A stretch of 64,000 nucleotides of DNA from Uloborus plumipes (Eukaryota; Arthropoda; Arachnida; Araneae; Uloboridae): positions 310,001 to 374,000 of the forward strand of contig JAXGGA010000033.1 of assembly GCA_038373865.1 (NCBI GenBank), given 5' to 3'. A model generated the notes under the pieces. That model saw nothing but the letters and a program-made list of their open reading frames with translations. It did not search any database and was not told the DNA's origin. Position numbers and translations under genes: made by a program. Below are positions 35,401 to 48,012 of this stretch, one piece after another; position 1 is the first letter of the stretch; each line of letters starts with the position of its first letter.

Positions 35401-38269
35401 CGGCTAAAGTACCCTTAATTAATGAAGCTACAAAATTTTAAAAGCGTTTCTATAATGCTTTTATTGACTAATATAATATTTCAGAAAAAAAGGAAATCTG
35501 GAACATTTTCATCACTAATTGTTTAGAAAGATTAAAATAAGTCCTCATCTGTTTGAGCGTCTTCAAGTATTTAAACCGCAATTAAAGTGTCTTTTGCGGT
35601 TGAGTTAGAATGTAGAAAATATTTATCTTCAACTTATTGTTTTACTTCAAAGATAATAATTTACGAAACATTTCGGCATTAATTGCAAAACAACTGATCC
35701 GATTTCAGAGACGTTTTCGAATAAAAAAGTATTTGAATTAGAAATTCTAACTAATGAAATATATCTAGCTAATGAATGGTAAAATACTACAACGGAATGA
35801 AAAACAAACAAACAAACATACGTGTAGTAGTCTTTATAACTAATACCTCCGGCATTTCGACATTTTTGTTCAAGGCGGTACTAAAATCACTACTCAACAC
35901 CAAAATTGTATTTCGTTAAAAAATAGTAATTTCTGAATTATCCTGCCTCGCTAAAGACAAAAATCACAATAAGAAAAACCCTGTAATTTGCTCTTATTTT
36001 CGAAATATAGAGCCAAAGATGTCGTGAAATCTCACTAATGTTATAATTGCTCCGGCTGAAGGAAGCACCTTCCATGGAATTAACCTCTTTCAAACTTCGG
36101 CCCCTGATTGCGACAGAAAATCTCACAACAAATAACACAAATGGGCTTTAGGAAATTTAACCAGTGCGAAAAATGCCGAAAATGAATCTTGAGCAAATCC
36201 ACCCATGACCGTTCTGTCAGGTATTATGTTTTACTTAAAAGAAAATAATTTGCAAAAACATTTCGCCATTAATTGCAAAATAACTGGTGATCTGATTTCG
36301 GAGACGTTCATAACTTTGTTAAAGCTATGAATAAAGATAATTTCCCCAATACCTTAGATGGTAATTGAAGGGGCAAGTGGATAAAGATGATATGTGACAA
36401 TTTTTGAAACTTGCTTTTTACCAGGGATGAAGATGATAAGTCCATCTGTATCATGTCTCCTTAGTCACAGAAATGGTTGGTAACTAAGAATATGACCCCA
36501 TTTTACCCGTCGAGAAAAATTCAATTCAAAAAAATACCACAACATTTTTTTGAAAGCTCTTTCTAGAAATTTAAAAAATGTTTATACATTACCTTTATCT
36601 ACTTACCTTCAATTCCTAAAATAGATAGAATCAAAGGCTAAAGAGAAGCTTTTTAACGACTCTTCAAATACGCACAATTATGACGGTCATTGTTTGTGGA
36701 TAAATACTTGGAGGGGAAGAGTAAAGCCCCTTAGAAGCCTTTAAGGGTGTGTTACAAGCATTTTTTAGTTGCAGAGAAGACGAGAACTAAGCGCAGATGA
36801 TCAAATAAGTCCTGCCGAATAAATAAGTTATTCTAACTAACTCAAAGTTACCCTAAATGACTATACTCGTTCTGCTGTAGATGCTGTCGATCCAAATGTA
36901 TTGAAGAAACTAAAAACAGAATTTTAATAACCAGATTTAACTGCTTTTGTGGAAATATTTAAAAGAGAAATGATCTATAGCCAAGTTAGAGCAACATTAA
37001 ATTATCTTATCATGCGAACAACGATAAGATAATTCTAATCTGAGACTACCATACTCCTGCTCCATTTTTCAAATGCATCCTGTAAAATTTATTTTATGCA
37101 TTCTTTTAAAACATTATTTCACATGCTAATCCTAAAAGAACAACAAAGTTCCACTTACGGAGCTCAAAGTTTAAGTTTCAACATCAAATTAATTTTTTTC
37201 AACCGTTAGTAATTAAATAAGAATAATTCTTCTCATTACGGACTTAATGAATAAAACATCCACTTTCCTAATCAAGACTGAAGTAGAAATAATTAGCAAC
37301 CATGCCTCTGAAGCACGGAACGTTGCATTTCTGTGTTCTAATATGAGTTACTTGTAATGAATGCAAGTTGAATTTGTCTCCAAAATGCTTTAGAATAACA
37401 ATAGTTCCTAAAAGCTTCGACTAGAAGCAGGCAACGTAAAGGTTGCTTGATTCTTATTAAAGTGAATATTTTACGTCATTGATAAGAGATCATTAACATT
37501 GCTGCACAAAGCTTAGAGAACGCTTTTAACTATATATAGCGACAGGTTTCTGATACTGTTTGACTTCTAAAAGCACTTACTCTAATTAGTGTATGAATAA
37601 AATGAAATATATAGCATGAATTTTCATGAAAATAGACAAGCTATGCAACTTTGTTTAGAAAAAGTTAAAAATAATGGAATTGATTTTAATGATGAAGGAA
37701 ATTGTTTAAATACAAATGTGTCGATAATTGTCGATTGGTAAGCAAAAAGCTCGAAGTAAACTTCGTAGTTTCGTCTCCAAACTCAAGTCAGCATAAATCC
37801 TTTTAAAAATTAGAACACTATGTGTTACTTAATTGCATTATTAGAGAATTGCCCAAAAAATTAGTTTACAAGTGTATAGCACATCTGGTGGAAAAGTGTC
37901 GGAAAAATATTAAGACAGGGAGAGAGTGGTCTGATTTTACTTTCTGTGAATCTCACGAAACACTTATCTTTCCGTTATTGTATCTTTTGTTACCAACAGA
38001 AGGGACAAAATTTTTATATAATTTACAGACGAAAGACTAAATAATGTGAAAACTGATACGTGATAAACTGCTTGTATTTTACGAGAAACGGAATTGCCTT
38101 GTTTGTAATAAAGAAAGTTCCATGCAGTTTCGCATGAAATGGAAAAAACAACAAGAAAGCTCCTTCGCTTCAGTAACCTGTTTTATCTAGTATGGTATGC
38201 AATAGAAAAAACTTAAAATTTCTGTGATCGGTTCTAAAATAGAAATGTTTTAACATCTTTTATACGACA
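32462..38269. other. Long AT-rich stretch without a recognisable gene
   Basis: About 5.8 kb with only short chance reading frames. Two things stand out. A diverged direct repeat lies at 35630-35720 and 36220-36315 (TTTTACTT..AA..ATAATTT, CATTTCGGCATTAATTGCAAAA). A 12-bp perfect inverted repeat AATTATCTTATC / GATAAGATAATT lies at 37000-37011 and 37023-37034. Confidence 0.3.
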
Positions 38270-38305
38270 AAATATTACAGGGCATAAAAATGCCCTGTAA
38301 TATTT
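38270..38305. repeat. Perfect 16-bp hairpin with a 4-base loop
   Basis: The arm AAATATTACAGGGCAT (38270-38285) is exactly complementary to 38290-38305, with loop AAAA. No element ends or target duplication seen around it. Could be a remnant of a palindromic repeat. Confidence 0.7.
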
Positions 38306-38779
38306 GTGCATTGTTTGATTGGCGTCTGAGGAAAAACTTTAGAATTCAGACTCCATGTGGTGCAATAACAGCACAGAAAGATCAGATATGAAAAAAAAAA
38401 TATAAGTTGAACATAAATGAGACCAAATTATTTTCTCTGAGGATTAAAAAATATTTTAGTGCTAAGAGTTAAGTGTATATATCTATCTTACATCTTTCAA
38501 AATGGATCCAATCATACTTGGGTCATAATAATAGGGGCCTCCTCGTGGCGTGTCCTGAGTAACGCTCGGCCATATCATGGATGTTTGGGCATATTTGTTT
38601 CTGGGCAGTGGTTTTTGGGGTGGTAAATTAAGCAGGTGGTAGGCACCAACAGAACATATGTGTATCTGAATCCGCTGCTTCTAAAATGTTTAGTGGTAAT
38701 GAGTAGATCCGAAGTAACAAGGAAGAGGGCACCGTCTTAGTCCTTGAGATTGCATGACTCATAAAACTGAAGTATTTTT

Positions 38780-39240
38780 ACAATGCTGTGTTACCCGATT
38801 TCGACCCCTTTATAGTCGGGCAATTCCACTGTAACAGACATATCAGTTTTTCACAATAACAGCTTACAAAGGCTAGAAATATGTTAAATCTTTGTTTTAT
38901 TTCATGAACTTCATGAAGAACATGGTGTGTACTCTTAAGTGTAATGCAGTTAACTTTTGAAAATTTACAGAAAAAATATGTAACGAATATTATTTTCTCC
39001 GTTGCGGACGTATCTCGTAAGATACGTCTGTTACGATGAATAAAAAGCATCGTACAAATAATGTTTCAAGAAATCTTCAAAATTTAACTGCTTCTTATAG
39101 AAGTATAGTGCATGTTCTTCATACAATTCAGGCGATGAAACAAGGAACAAACATATTTGGAATCTTTGCAGGTTTTTTTGTGCACCAATTGATGCTTTTT
39201 ATCAAAATGGAATTGTCCAGTGGCGCTTTTCACACCCAGC
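38780..39240. repeat. Diverged inverted repeat around a perfect palindrome
   Basis: The centre GACGTATCTCGTAAGATACGTC (39008-39029) is a palindrome with a four-base loop. The flanking 200 bp on each side are imperfect inverted copies. For example GTTCTTCATGAAGTTCATG read on the minus strand corresponds to GTTCTTCATACAATTCAGG on the plus strand, and both end in TGGAATTG(C/T)CC. Opposite-strand reading frames in the two arms therefore look alike; they are probably not genes. Confidence 0.5.
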
Positions 39241-39260
39241 CTAAAGCACCGTTCACAAAT

Positions 39261-39631
39261 CGCTGCTTGAAATGAACAGTGGCATATCTGCAAAAATCGA
39301 TTTTTTTATTACTTCAAAACATTCATTTTTTTTACTCTTTCTTATGGTAATATCGGCATATCTCTAGTTTCAAAATATCACGCAGCAATCGCTAGTGTCG
39401 TTGTGCATAGTTGGTATTTTGGTGCGCTTCTCCTAGTAAACAACGACACAGCCGCCATTGCGTCAGTTCTGAAGAAGTGCTTGGAGGAGGAACATCTATG
39501 TCTCTGTAAGTTGATTCGGCATAAGTACCCGTAATACCATTTTACTTCAAAATACCGTTTTACTGCAAAAACTTTGAAACGCTCTCCTGAAATGTGTTTT
39601 TCAAATATGCCACTGTTCATTTCAAGCAGCG
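39261..39631. mobile_element. Mini-element with 27-bp perfect inverted ends
   Basis: CGCTGCTTGAAATGAACAGT at the left is exactly mirrored at the right, and the match continues to ...GGCATAT. AAT lies outside both ends and may be a 3-bp target duplication. The similarity can also be read as a slightly longer imperfect inverted repeat (39255-39637). No coding capacity. Superfamily unknown. Confidence 0.55.
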
Positions 39632-39639
39632 AATTGTAG

Positions 39640-42205
39640 GAGAAGCGATGTAGCGCTTTGAAGGAGAGGGTGCTGGAAGTTGTGACAGTTTGTGACTAGG
39701 GATAGACCTGGAACAAGCATGACAGTACAATTTTATAATAACGATGCACTAGTAAACTTTATTCTTCACCCATATTATTTTCTAAAGATTTAATCATTTA
39801 AAAATGTATTGTAAATTATTAAATTTATTTAGTTCTTTCAAATCATAGATTCATATCTTCTCTAATATGTATGTATTCATTTCATATTAATAAAACCTTT
39901 ATTTTAATTCAATTTATTTTTAATGCAAACTGTAAACAAGGGAAAAAAGTTTTTTTAATGAGTTTTGCTTTATTTATGTAAATCGCTTTGGCAATGAAAT
40001 ATGATAATAAAAGTATTGGTTTTTCTGCAAAATATTCACGTAGTAATTAATTTCATGTTGCTAAAAAAATATTGATCTAATATTTGGAAATTATAATTTA
40101 TTTTTAGTATTGTAATATTTGCTGTTGTTTAATAATCAAAAATAAAAAATATATAATATTCTCATGAAATGAATACTTACATAAATTAGAAGTTCTAAAT
40201 TAATTATTTAAGTGAAATAAAGAAGTATATTAATTCATGAAACAATCTTAAATAATGAACTCCTTAAAATTTTGAAGGTTGTCCAGGATTAAATTCACTA
40301 GTTTATGCTTATGAATAATATTGGGAAAAGTGACAAAGTATCAAATTAGTTGAAAAAAACATTAACATCATTTGTTCAAAGTCGCTAACAAGGTATGTTT
40401 GTATGTAACGGTCATAATTAATTAAATACAAAGCATTCATGAAAGCTTATAATCAAAATGGCACCTTGTTTATTCTTTTAATTTCGCCTTCATGAAATGA
40501 GCGAAAATTGTTTACGGTTTAGTATTCTTTTGACGTAAATTTATCCCAAGGGACTGATTTTTTCCGACTGTCATTCTATTTTATTCCAAAGAAAACCGTC
40601 TATAAATAAACAAATATTGAAGCAATTTCATTAAGAGCGAGACATTTTGAAATAAATAGTTGTTGTTTTTTCCCCTTCCATTCGCCGGGTTCAATAAAAA
40701 TTTTAATGGGAAGAGTTTCTTTCGAAAAAAATGTTTTTATAAAACGTCTTCATTTTCCAAGATTTTAATTTCGTACCATCAGATGTAATGATGACTGAAT
40801 GAATTTTTTTTTCTATTTTTTTTAAAGTTTAAAGCTTGTTGATACAAATAAAATAAAATAAATGAATTTTCAAAACGAATTGTTAAATTAATTCTGTTGA
40901 AAACACTTCACAATTATCTCACATAATTTATTATATAGGAGGTTACTCAGAACATAAATGTACCAAGTTTTTCTTTTCTTTTTTTTTTTGTCATTTTCAA
41001 TTTAGCAAAGCAGTAGCAAGCAATAACTACGTAAAATGTCAGGGCAATAATGAACTAAGTCCTAGCTCAGAATATATTTGACACATTTATAATTTAAAAA
41101 CATGTTGAGATGTGATTTTGTTATAAAGCTTAAATTTTTCTTACACCTATGTAGCACGAGAAAGTCTTCAGGGTCTTGATCCACTGATATTCTAAATAAG
41201 TACTTTCTATTGCAACATACGAGTATATTTTACTGCATATCTTAATGGGAAAGCATTAAAAAGGTACAAAGCACATCTTATATTGCGCAAATATATCTCG
41301 GTATACCTCCTCTCCCGTGTAACTTATCAGAACTTATATAAAACTATCTTTAGAAAACTTTCAAGAATATTTAGAACACACATAACAATTACAAAAAATC
41401 TAGAGTAAAACAAAAGTAAGTGTATACAAGAACACTGGGTTGGATAATCTTTATTGTAAAAAGTGCCCATCTTCTTTTTGCATTAAAAACATTTTATCCA
41501 TAGTTTAAAAAATAAAAAAAAAAATGTGCCTGCAATTTCCTTTTCATAATGTGCACATTAGCAACCCCAACTGTATTTCTAACTTTGACTAATAGTAAAG
41601 ATGTAAATGTGAACTGGACACAAAACTTTTTTTTTTTCGAAAACCATAATATGATAGCATCATTAAACTTTCTACATGTATCTTGTAATTTTTCTCGTTT
41701 CTTATCCAACATTTCTTTCCTTTTTTATTTATATTTTTAAACGTTATTTTACTTATTAGAGAGAAAAAAAAACACATGAGTGATATTTACATTTTCGAGG
41801 AGTACCTACTAACTAATTTCGGAGTTGAAGTTTATACATTCGAAATATTCATCCCTACAACTTTCGTATTAAATATAATTTTATTTATATTTGCAACTCT
41901 GGCTGTTTTTTTCAATATTTTTTTTACATGTGTTCCGTTCAAACTCATTGATAAGGTGACATTTCTAATGCCATCAGCAAATTGATTGTCCTAGTGGGTG
42001 AAACTTTATACAAAGGAAGCATAATGATAAATTTAACTGACCCGCTGTCATATTTTAATGAAGTTTTCAGTTTTTATAAAACAGTTTGCAATTTGACTAT
42101 AATTTCTCGATTGAAAACACTTAAAGGTTATGTTTTCAAAAGAAAAAAAATGTTATTTCCTTTAATAATTCCATAAATTAAAATGTTCAAAAATGAATAT
42201 AAATA
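39640..42205. other. AT-rich stretch, nothing recognised
   Basis: Only short, compositionally biased reading frames (for example 41776-41985, hydrophobic, no family recognised). Confidence 0.35.
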
Positions 42206-42404
42206 CACTGTAATCAATAAATGTTGTTTTTACAGTATAATATGGCTAAATTTATAGTAATAAACTGTAAAAATTGCTAATTTTACAGTGATAAACTGTA
42301 AAATTGCTAATTTTATAGTTTATTACTGTGCAATTTACAGTTTTAAATTGAAACCTCGGCTGCCAGTATTATAAAGTAAAAACAGCAGTTCATTTTTTGC
42401 AATG
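42206..42404. mobile_element. Self-complementary CACTG mini-element, copy 6 (shortest)
   Basis: CACTGTAATCAATAAATGTT to TTTTTTGCAATG, 199 bp, preceded by TA (42204-42205). It keeps one CTCGGCTGCCAGTATTATA module and fewer palindromic units than the others. Confidence 0.75.
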
Positions 42405-43560
42405 TGCAGTTATTTAGCAAATAATCAGTTTCTTAAAAAACGTCGACAAATCGTTTTAAAAAAATTTCGATACAAGTACTGAACTACATCACTATTTATT
42501 TTGATTTAAATACAAAATACCACTGTGTGAATGCATTTAAGAAATATAAATGATTGAAGAAGAAATACTGCTTAAACACTTTAGCTGTTTTTAGAAAGTA
42601 ACTTTAAATTGATGATGCATGTTCAATCCTGCCTGTGATTTTTTATTGAATTAGGAAATTATTTCCTTATTTACTATTTATGAACTTCCAGTTGCATCTC
42701 TTATCAAGATTACCGTAGTGAAATAAAGGAAAAAAGTAATCCTCAAGAAATATGCTTGATATGATTTGCATATACACAGTAAAGTAAATCTCCTTAATAC
42801 ATTTAAGTTGAAAAAAATGGACAACAGTTAAGAAGACGTATTCTAATATTTTTTAATGCAAAATAAAGTCCTTCTTTAGCGAATGCTGGCTCATTTTTTT
42901 CTGCATTTGCCAAAATATCAAAGATTGCATAAATTCAAAGAGCTATAAAATATATTTGATTTAGATGCATTTGAAATGCTGCTTGAATCTTGCAGTGCTT
43001 TATCTTTTTAGCGGAATATATTCTCCAGAGATGCTCGTAAAAGTAGCCCTGAAGCTAAATAGAAATTTCGTTTCAGTCTTTTCCATTAAATATATATCCA
43101 AAAGCATTTTACTTTACGTAATTCGCAATTTTTTTAAAGAGCTATAGCATAAGGGTTTTAAAAGTAAAATTTCAATAAATTTTGTTCCAGAAAATGGATT
43201 CTAAAAGTATGTTTTATAGGTATGGAATATCATTTATCCTTTTTGCTCTTTAGAAAATTGAATTTTTCATATCGTGGTAAAGAAGCTAAGGGCAAAGCGA
43301 ATCAACTAGCATTCAGCCCTGATCCAAATTTTGGCATTGATGTATCTAATTTCGATGGTTAAATTAAATTTTAGCTTCAGAATTTTTCAAAAATTGAGTT
43401 ATATTATTAAACTGCGAGTAAATTTAGCAGTTATCAATATGATTAACACAGACGGTTTAAGATCATTTTGCATCAGCACAACGAAAATTATTTCGCTGCA
43501 AAAAGTCAGAAACTTTCCTTTAAAATAATTTACTGATAATATGGGTAGAAAATCGGAAAG
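42405..43560. other. Spacer, nothing recognised
   Basis: AT-rich, no feature supported. Confidence 0.35.
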
Positions 43561-43569
43561 TAGCGATTT

Positions 43570-43860
43570 CAGATATGGAAAAATGTGTGTCTGTCGGTCT
43601 GTCTGTCTCTCCCCCCTAATAACTTGTGAATGAACAGTCCGATTTGAAAAAAAAAATATTTTTATCAAAAGATCTCGGAAAGGGCACATCAGTTCTTTCA
43701 TTTTTTTATTCAACCAATTTTTCGATCAATTTTGAATCGTTCAAAAGAAATATTATTAGCGCCTACGGGAAAATCTAAGCTCAATGTAGATCCTGAACTT
43801 AAAATCGGATTTCCTTCAAACTAACTTTTTGTTACAAAATGATTTTGATGAAGAATGAAT
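43570..43860. repeat. Interspersed repeat with GTCTGTCTGTCT tract
   Basis: A short GTCTGTCGGTCTGTCTGTC run leads into 'CCCCCTAATAACTTGTGAA..GATTTG' sequence. This is typical of arthropod repeats that carry a CTGTCTGT head and a '..GA(A/T)CAGTCCGATTTG' body. A similar type occurs at about 53.4 kb. The superfamily is unknown. Confidence 0.35.
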
Positions 43861-43879
43861 AGAAAATATTTTTCCGCAC

Positions 43880-44440
43880 TAGCTATTTCAAGGACTCCGA
43901 TTCCGACTCATTGACTCGGATTCCGAGTCCGCAACCATGACAGAAATGCAGACACGGAGAAAAGGACCGAGTAGTACTATTAGAATTTTAAAGCCTTCGA
44001 CTCTGATTCCGATTATCGACTTCGACTGACGACTTCAATTTTTGACTCGTACTCCGACACCGAATCATCGACAACGATTCTTCAGCCATGGAATAAATGC
44101 ATTTTCGGAAGAAATGACCGTCTCCTACTATTAGAACTTTAGATCCTCCGATTCCCACTCCGTCTATCTACGCGGACTGATGACTCCAAATTTTTGACTA
44201 CGACTCCAACACCGAGTTCTTGACTCGGACTCCGACTCCTCAGCCATGGAAGAAATTCAGGTTCGAAACCTACTATATGAATTTTTGAGAATTACACTCT
44301 GACTCCGCCTGTCGACAACGACTGAAGACTCCGGCTTTTCAACTCCAACTCTGAATCATCGACTCATACTCTGAATTAGCAAGCATGGCATAAATGTAGG
44401 CTGGAAAAAATGATTGACTCCTACTCTTAAAATAAATAAC
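43880..44440. repeat. Degenerate minisatellite, GACTCCGACTC-rich, about 140-160 bp unit
   Basis: Four anchor points ((A/C)(A/G)CCATG(G/A)..AAATGCA) at 43933, 44094, 44242 and 44381 mark about three diverged units rich in GACTC/GACTCCGA. No conserved reading frame runs through the units. Confidence 0.55.
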
Positions 44441-45118
44441 TCTGCAAACGAATTTTTGTTTAGTTATTCGTTAGTTTAATTTTATTATTATTATTATTTT
44501 TTTTTTGCCAGACGATTTTATTTCTTACAAAATTTATTCTCTTTTAGGAGCATTTTATTATTTATTTATTTATTTATTTATTTGTAATTGTTGGCAATGG
44601 ATTAAAAATAAATTTTCAAACAATTTTATTTAGTAACGAGTTTTTTCTTTTTTTTTTGATAAAATGTGTTTAATGAGTTTTCTATTTTTAATTCTTTTTC
44701 TTAAAACAATTAAGGAATTTTTATACAGAAGAGCTTTACTGGCTGTATTGTTTAAAAGATGCTACAACTTTATTTATTCTTTAGTTTAATTTTTACGTAT
44801 CTATTTCATCAGATTAGAGAGGTATATTTTGTTTTTAGAAATCAGCTTTGTGTGCTAAAAAGGTTGACATAATTCGCAGTCTCAGATAATTAAAGGACTA
44901 TTGATCAGATGCTAAAATGCCTACGTCGGTATACGGGAAATGAGGCTAGTTTAGTTCTTGACAGAACTTCCTGTTTTTTGTGTCTCATGCACTGCCAGTG
45001 GCGTAGGAAAAATGGAGGTCCTGGGGTCCGAACACGTCATTTCAAGTTCATAATTAAGTTCTTAGGGGATTTTTCATAATCTAACCTTTTTTGTCTGTGA
45101 CTGTCTATGTAAAATTAA
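44441..45118. other. Spacer with a TTTA microsatellite
   Basis: Contains (TTTA)n at about 44556-44583. A CAGTGGCGTAGG motif at 44997-45008 looks like one end of a transposon whose other end I could not find. Confidence 0.3.
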
Positions 45119-45383
45119 CCCATTTATGCCCAGTAGCCTAAAAACGGGACGCTTGTTAGCTACTGCATACAAAAACCTGTAATGGGTATATCCTTTTACT
45201 AAAGCTGTTTTTCACAAGTTAAATAGTCTTTCTTCTTGAGAAAACAGGATAGAACCACTAGTTGGACATTAGAGTTTATTTATTGACAGCTATTTTCAGA
45301 CAAATCCGTCAAGCAACGATCCAGCATGGGTAGCCACAGAAAGTAAGTTTTTTTACGAGCTCATTTTTCATAAAATTGAACTA

Positions 45384-46806
45384 CACTGGCGGGAAAAAAA
45401 ATCCCAACACCAAGAAAGACTTGTGTTAGATAAACGAAATTTTGTAGGCATGTTTATACAACTGAAAGATGGCATCGATTGAAATTTCGTGTTCCACGCA
45501 TAAGTGTGGCGCAGCTGGCGTCACTCAGAACATGCAAATAAGGCTTGTTTTAAAAGCGTATTGTGAAGCTCGTGTGTATTATTTTTCCATGAAATTTGAC
45601 GAATTGCGTTCATGTTAGCCAGGAATGCCTTTAAGAAGACGAAGAAGCCATTATCAACAGCTCACCGAGTTTAAACGAGGTCGTACAATTTGGCTACGAG
45701 AAGGTGGATTTTCATTTCGCGATATTGCAGAAAGACTTGGGTGGGAATGTTTCCACCATGCATAATTATTGGAAGCTATGGTCAAGGGATGGTACTATCT
45801 CAAGAAGATCGAGTTCCGAGCTGCCACGTGGCACGACTGAGAAGGAAGATCGCCGAATCTTGCGTACGGCTGTGGCGCATCGTACTGCATCTGCGGCTGA
45901 CATTCGAGCTGCAGTTGGTACCGTCGTGACCCAAGGAACGGTAAGAAACTGTTTACTTCAAGCACAGCTCCTAGCCAGGCAGCCTGTAGCCGGTATTCCA
46001 TTGACTGCAAACCATTGCCGACAGCAGTGGTGCCACGACAGAGATCACTGGAGGTTGGAGTGGAGATCTGTTGTAATTTTTGATGAAAACAGATTCTGAG
46101 TTAGTGCTAGTGGTGGCTGTATATTGGTCAGAAGGAGGCCAGGGGACCGCCTGCATCCAAGCGGTCTACGGCCTAGACACACGGGACTCACACCTGGAGT
46201 TATGGTCTCTGGAGCAATTTTCTACGACAGCAGGGGCATTCTAGTGTTTATCCCAAACTCACTGACTGAAAATTTGTCGTCAGTCTGTTAATTTAACCAG
46301 TAGTACAGCCCTTCATGAGTAGCATTCAAGGGGGCGTTTTCCAACCGGATAACGCTCGCCCTCACATCGCTGCTGTAACGCAATGTGCTCTACAGAGTGC
46401 TGACATGTTACCATGACCTGCAAAATCACCAGGTCTGTCTCCAATTGATAACGTATGGGATATCATGGGAAGGCACCTCGAGCATCATCCACAGTCAGCA
46501 ATGACGGTCCTAGTATTGACACAGCAAGTGCAACAAGCATGGAACTCCATACCACAAAGTGACATTCGGCACCTGTATGACATAATGCATGCACGCTTGC
46601 AGGCTTGCCTTCAAAATTCTGGAGGTTACACCCTCCATTAAATTAACATAATTTCACATTTGCACAGCATTTTCTTGAGCTTAAATTAGCCAGTGATCTT
46701 GTACATTTAATCAATTAAACATGTTAACTAGACAATTGCACTACCCAAATTTCATTACACTACAGCAATTTTTTCTTGGTGTTGGGATTTTTTTTTTCCG
46801 CCAGTG
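45384..46806 (+). mobile_element. Tc1-like transposon, dead copy C
   Basis: 1,423 bp, CACTGGCGGGAAAA / TTTTCCGCCAGTG ends, TA on both sides (45382-45383 and 46807-46808). Inserted in the TTAA-flanked element at 45119-47063. Confidence 0.9.
45625..46641 (+). pseudogene. Tc1 transposase pseudogene (copy C)
   Basis: Start ATG at 45625 and the same helix-turn-helix and frameshift (about 45740) as A and B. The region after the shift reads GGNVSTMHNYWKLWSRDGTISRRSSSELPRG in one frame. It lacks six bases found in A and B (CTTTTCCGACGG versus CGACAG, near 46018). The shared TGA is at 46414-46416. Ends GGYTLH and TAA (46639-46641). Confidence 0.85.
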
Positions 46807-47067
46807 TATTTTAAAATGATTTGGTTAAAATTGATCACAGATGCCTTCTGTAATGTTACTTTGCAAAAGTAAAGTCAGGTAAGGTCGTATATTGCTCCCA
46901 TATCTGCAAAATATTCCATAAACAGGACGCTAAATAACTTAATAAATATGGCAACGGCGAACTATTTTAAACCTAAAATGTATGTAAAAACTTCCAAGTA
47001 AGAGTTTCAAGCAGATAAAAATTGAAAAAAAAAAAAATGTAAAAAAACTTGGGCATAAATGACTTAA

Positions 47068-47823
47068 AATTAGGTTTTGGCAGCCCTTCTTATATTTTCA
47101 AGTGCCCTTTAAGCCTGCATTGCCCCCATTGAGAATTTGTTGCTACTCCTCTGTTCACTACAGCTACAAATATATACCATATCAAAATTCTAAAATTATG
47201 GCTTAAATATCATCGTTTACAGAAAATGTGTTCTCAATACTTATTTAATAACTATGTTACATCATTTAACATGTATGTTCCGCAGAAAATTAAACGCAAC
47301 AGTATTGCAAAGGCGTAATATATAATTATTTACGTGAACAGTCATTTGCATTTTCAGTCCTCGACATTATTAATTTCAATGCCTTGTTTTAATCGTTCAT
47401 TAAACATGCCTCGAAATTGTTAAATAGTTGGTTACCGTGGCTGCATGAATTTTAATATTGTGATATTTGAAGAGCTGTTTAATTTTAAATGTAATAGCTA
47501 ATTCGTTCACTTTAAAATTGAATTAAAATATTTTACCATCATACATAATTTTTGAATGATGAAGAGTTCATTTTCTTCTATTTTTAGTTGATATTTATTC
47601 TTTTTTTTGTTATAAATAAATATATAATTAAATACAATACATTCGTTTAGTCGTTCATTAGTAGTAGCTACAGTCGAATCGTTCCCTACAGTTGCTTGAA
47701 AAAAAAAAAAAAAATCATCTGACTTTACTATTAAACAATACTACTGCAATAATCCTTCTCAATCCAATAGTACTTCCTTAAAATGGGTTAAATGTAAAGC
47801 ATAGTATATCGTCGAAAAACTCT
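47068..47823. other. Spacer, nothing recognised
   Basis: AT-rich, no feature supported. Confidence 0.35.
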
Positions 47824-47831
47824 TGCATATA

Positions 47832-48004
47832 CAGGCCCGTCATTTCAAGTTTTTCCAGGGAGGGATTTTGGGCAAAGAGTGCAAGCTCAATTTTATCAGA
47901 AAAAAAAAAAAAAGGCCAACTTTTAGCAAATACATTTATTTCTCAAATTCGGGGGGAGGGGGGCTTACAATTGACCTCCTTGATCCTCCTAAATGACGCG
48001 TCTA
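47832..48004. mobile_element. hAT-type mini-element with G-rich tract, copy 2
   Basis: Flanked by the 8-bp duplication TGCATATA (47824-47831 and 48005-48012). The left end CAGGCCCGTCATTT and right end read inward (TAGACGCGTCATTT) match the copy at 664-839. The internal order (GGGCAAAG(A/G)GTGCA..., AAATACATT(T/G)ATTTC, G-run, CAATTGACC) is also the same. Here the G-runs are short. Confidence 0.75.
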
Positions 48005-48012
48005 TGCATATA

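Larger units (their letters stand above)
45119..47063. mobile_element. TTAA-flanked mini-element, split by Tc1 copy C
   Basis: The ends CCCATTTATGCCCA (left) and TGGGCATAAATGAC (right) are imperfect inverted repeats. TTAA lies outside both (45115-45118 and 47064-47067). Without the Tc1 (45384-46806) the element would be about 520 bp with no coding capacity. TTAA plus a CCC start suggests a piggyBac-type (or Kolobok) MITE. Confidence 0.55.

Noticed and set aside
38778..39275. Two similar-looking reading frames on opposite strands
   Set aside because: The similarity is explained by the inverted repeat; neither has a recognisable domain.
41776..42176. Hydrophobic short reading frames
   Set aside because: AT-rich composition gives Phe/Ile/Leu-rich chance frames; no family, splice sites or conservation evident.
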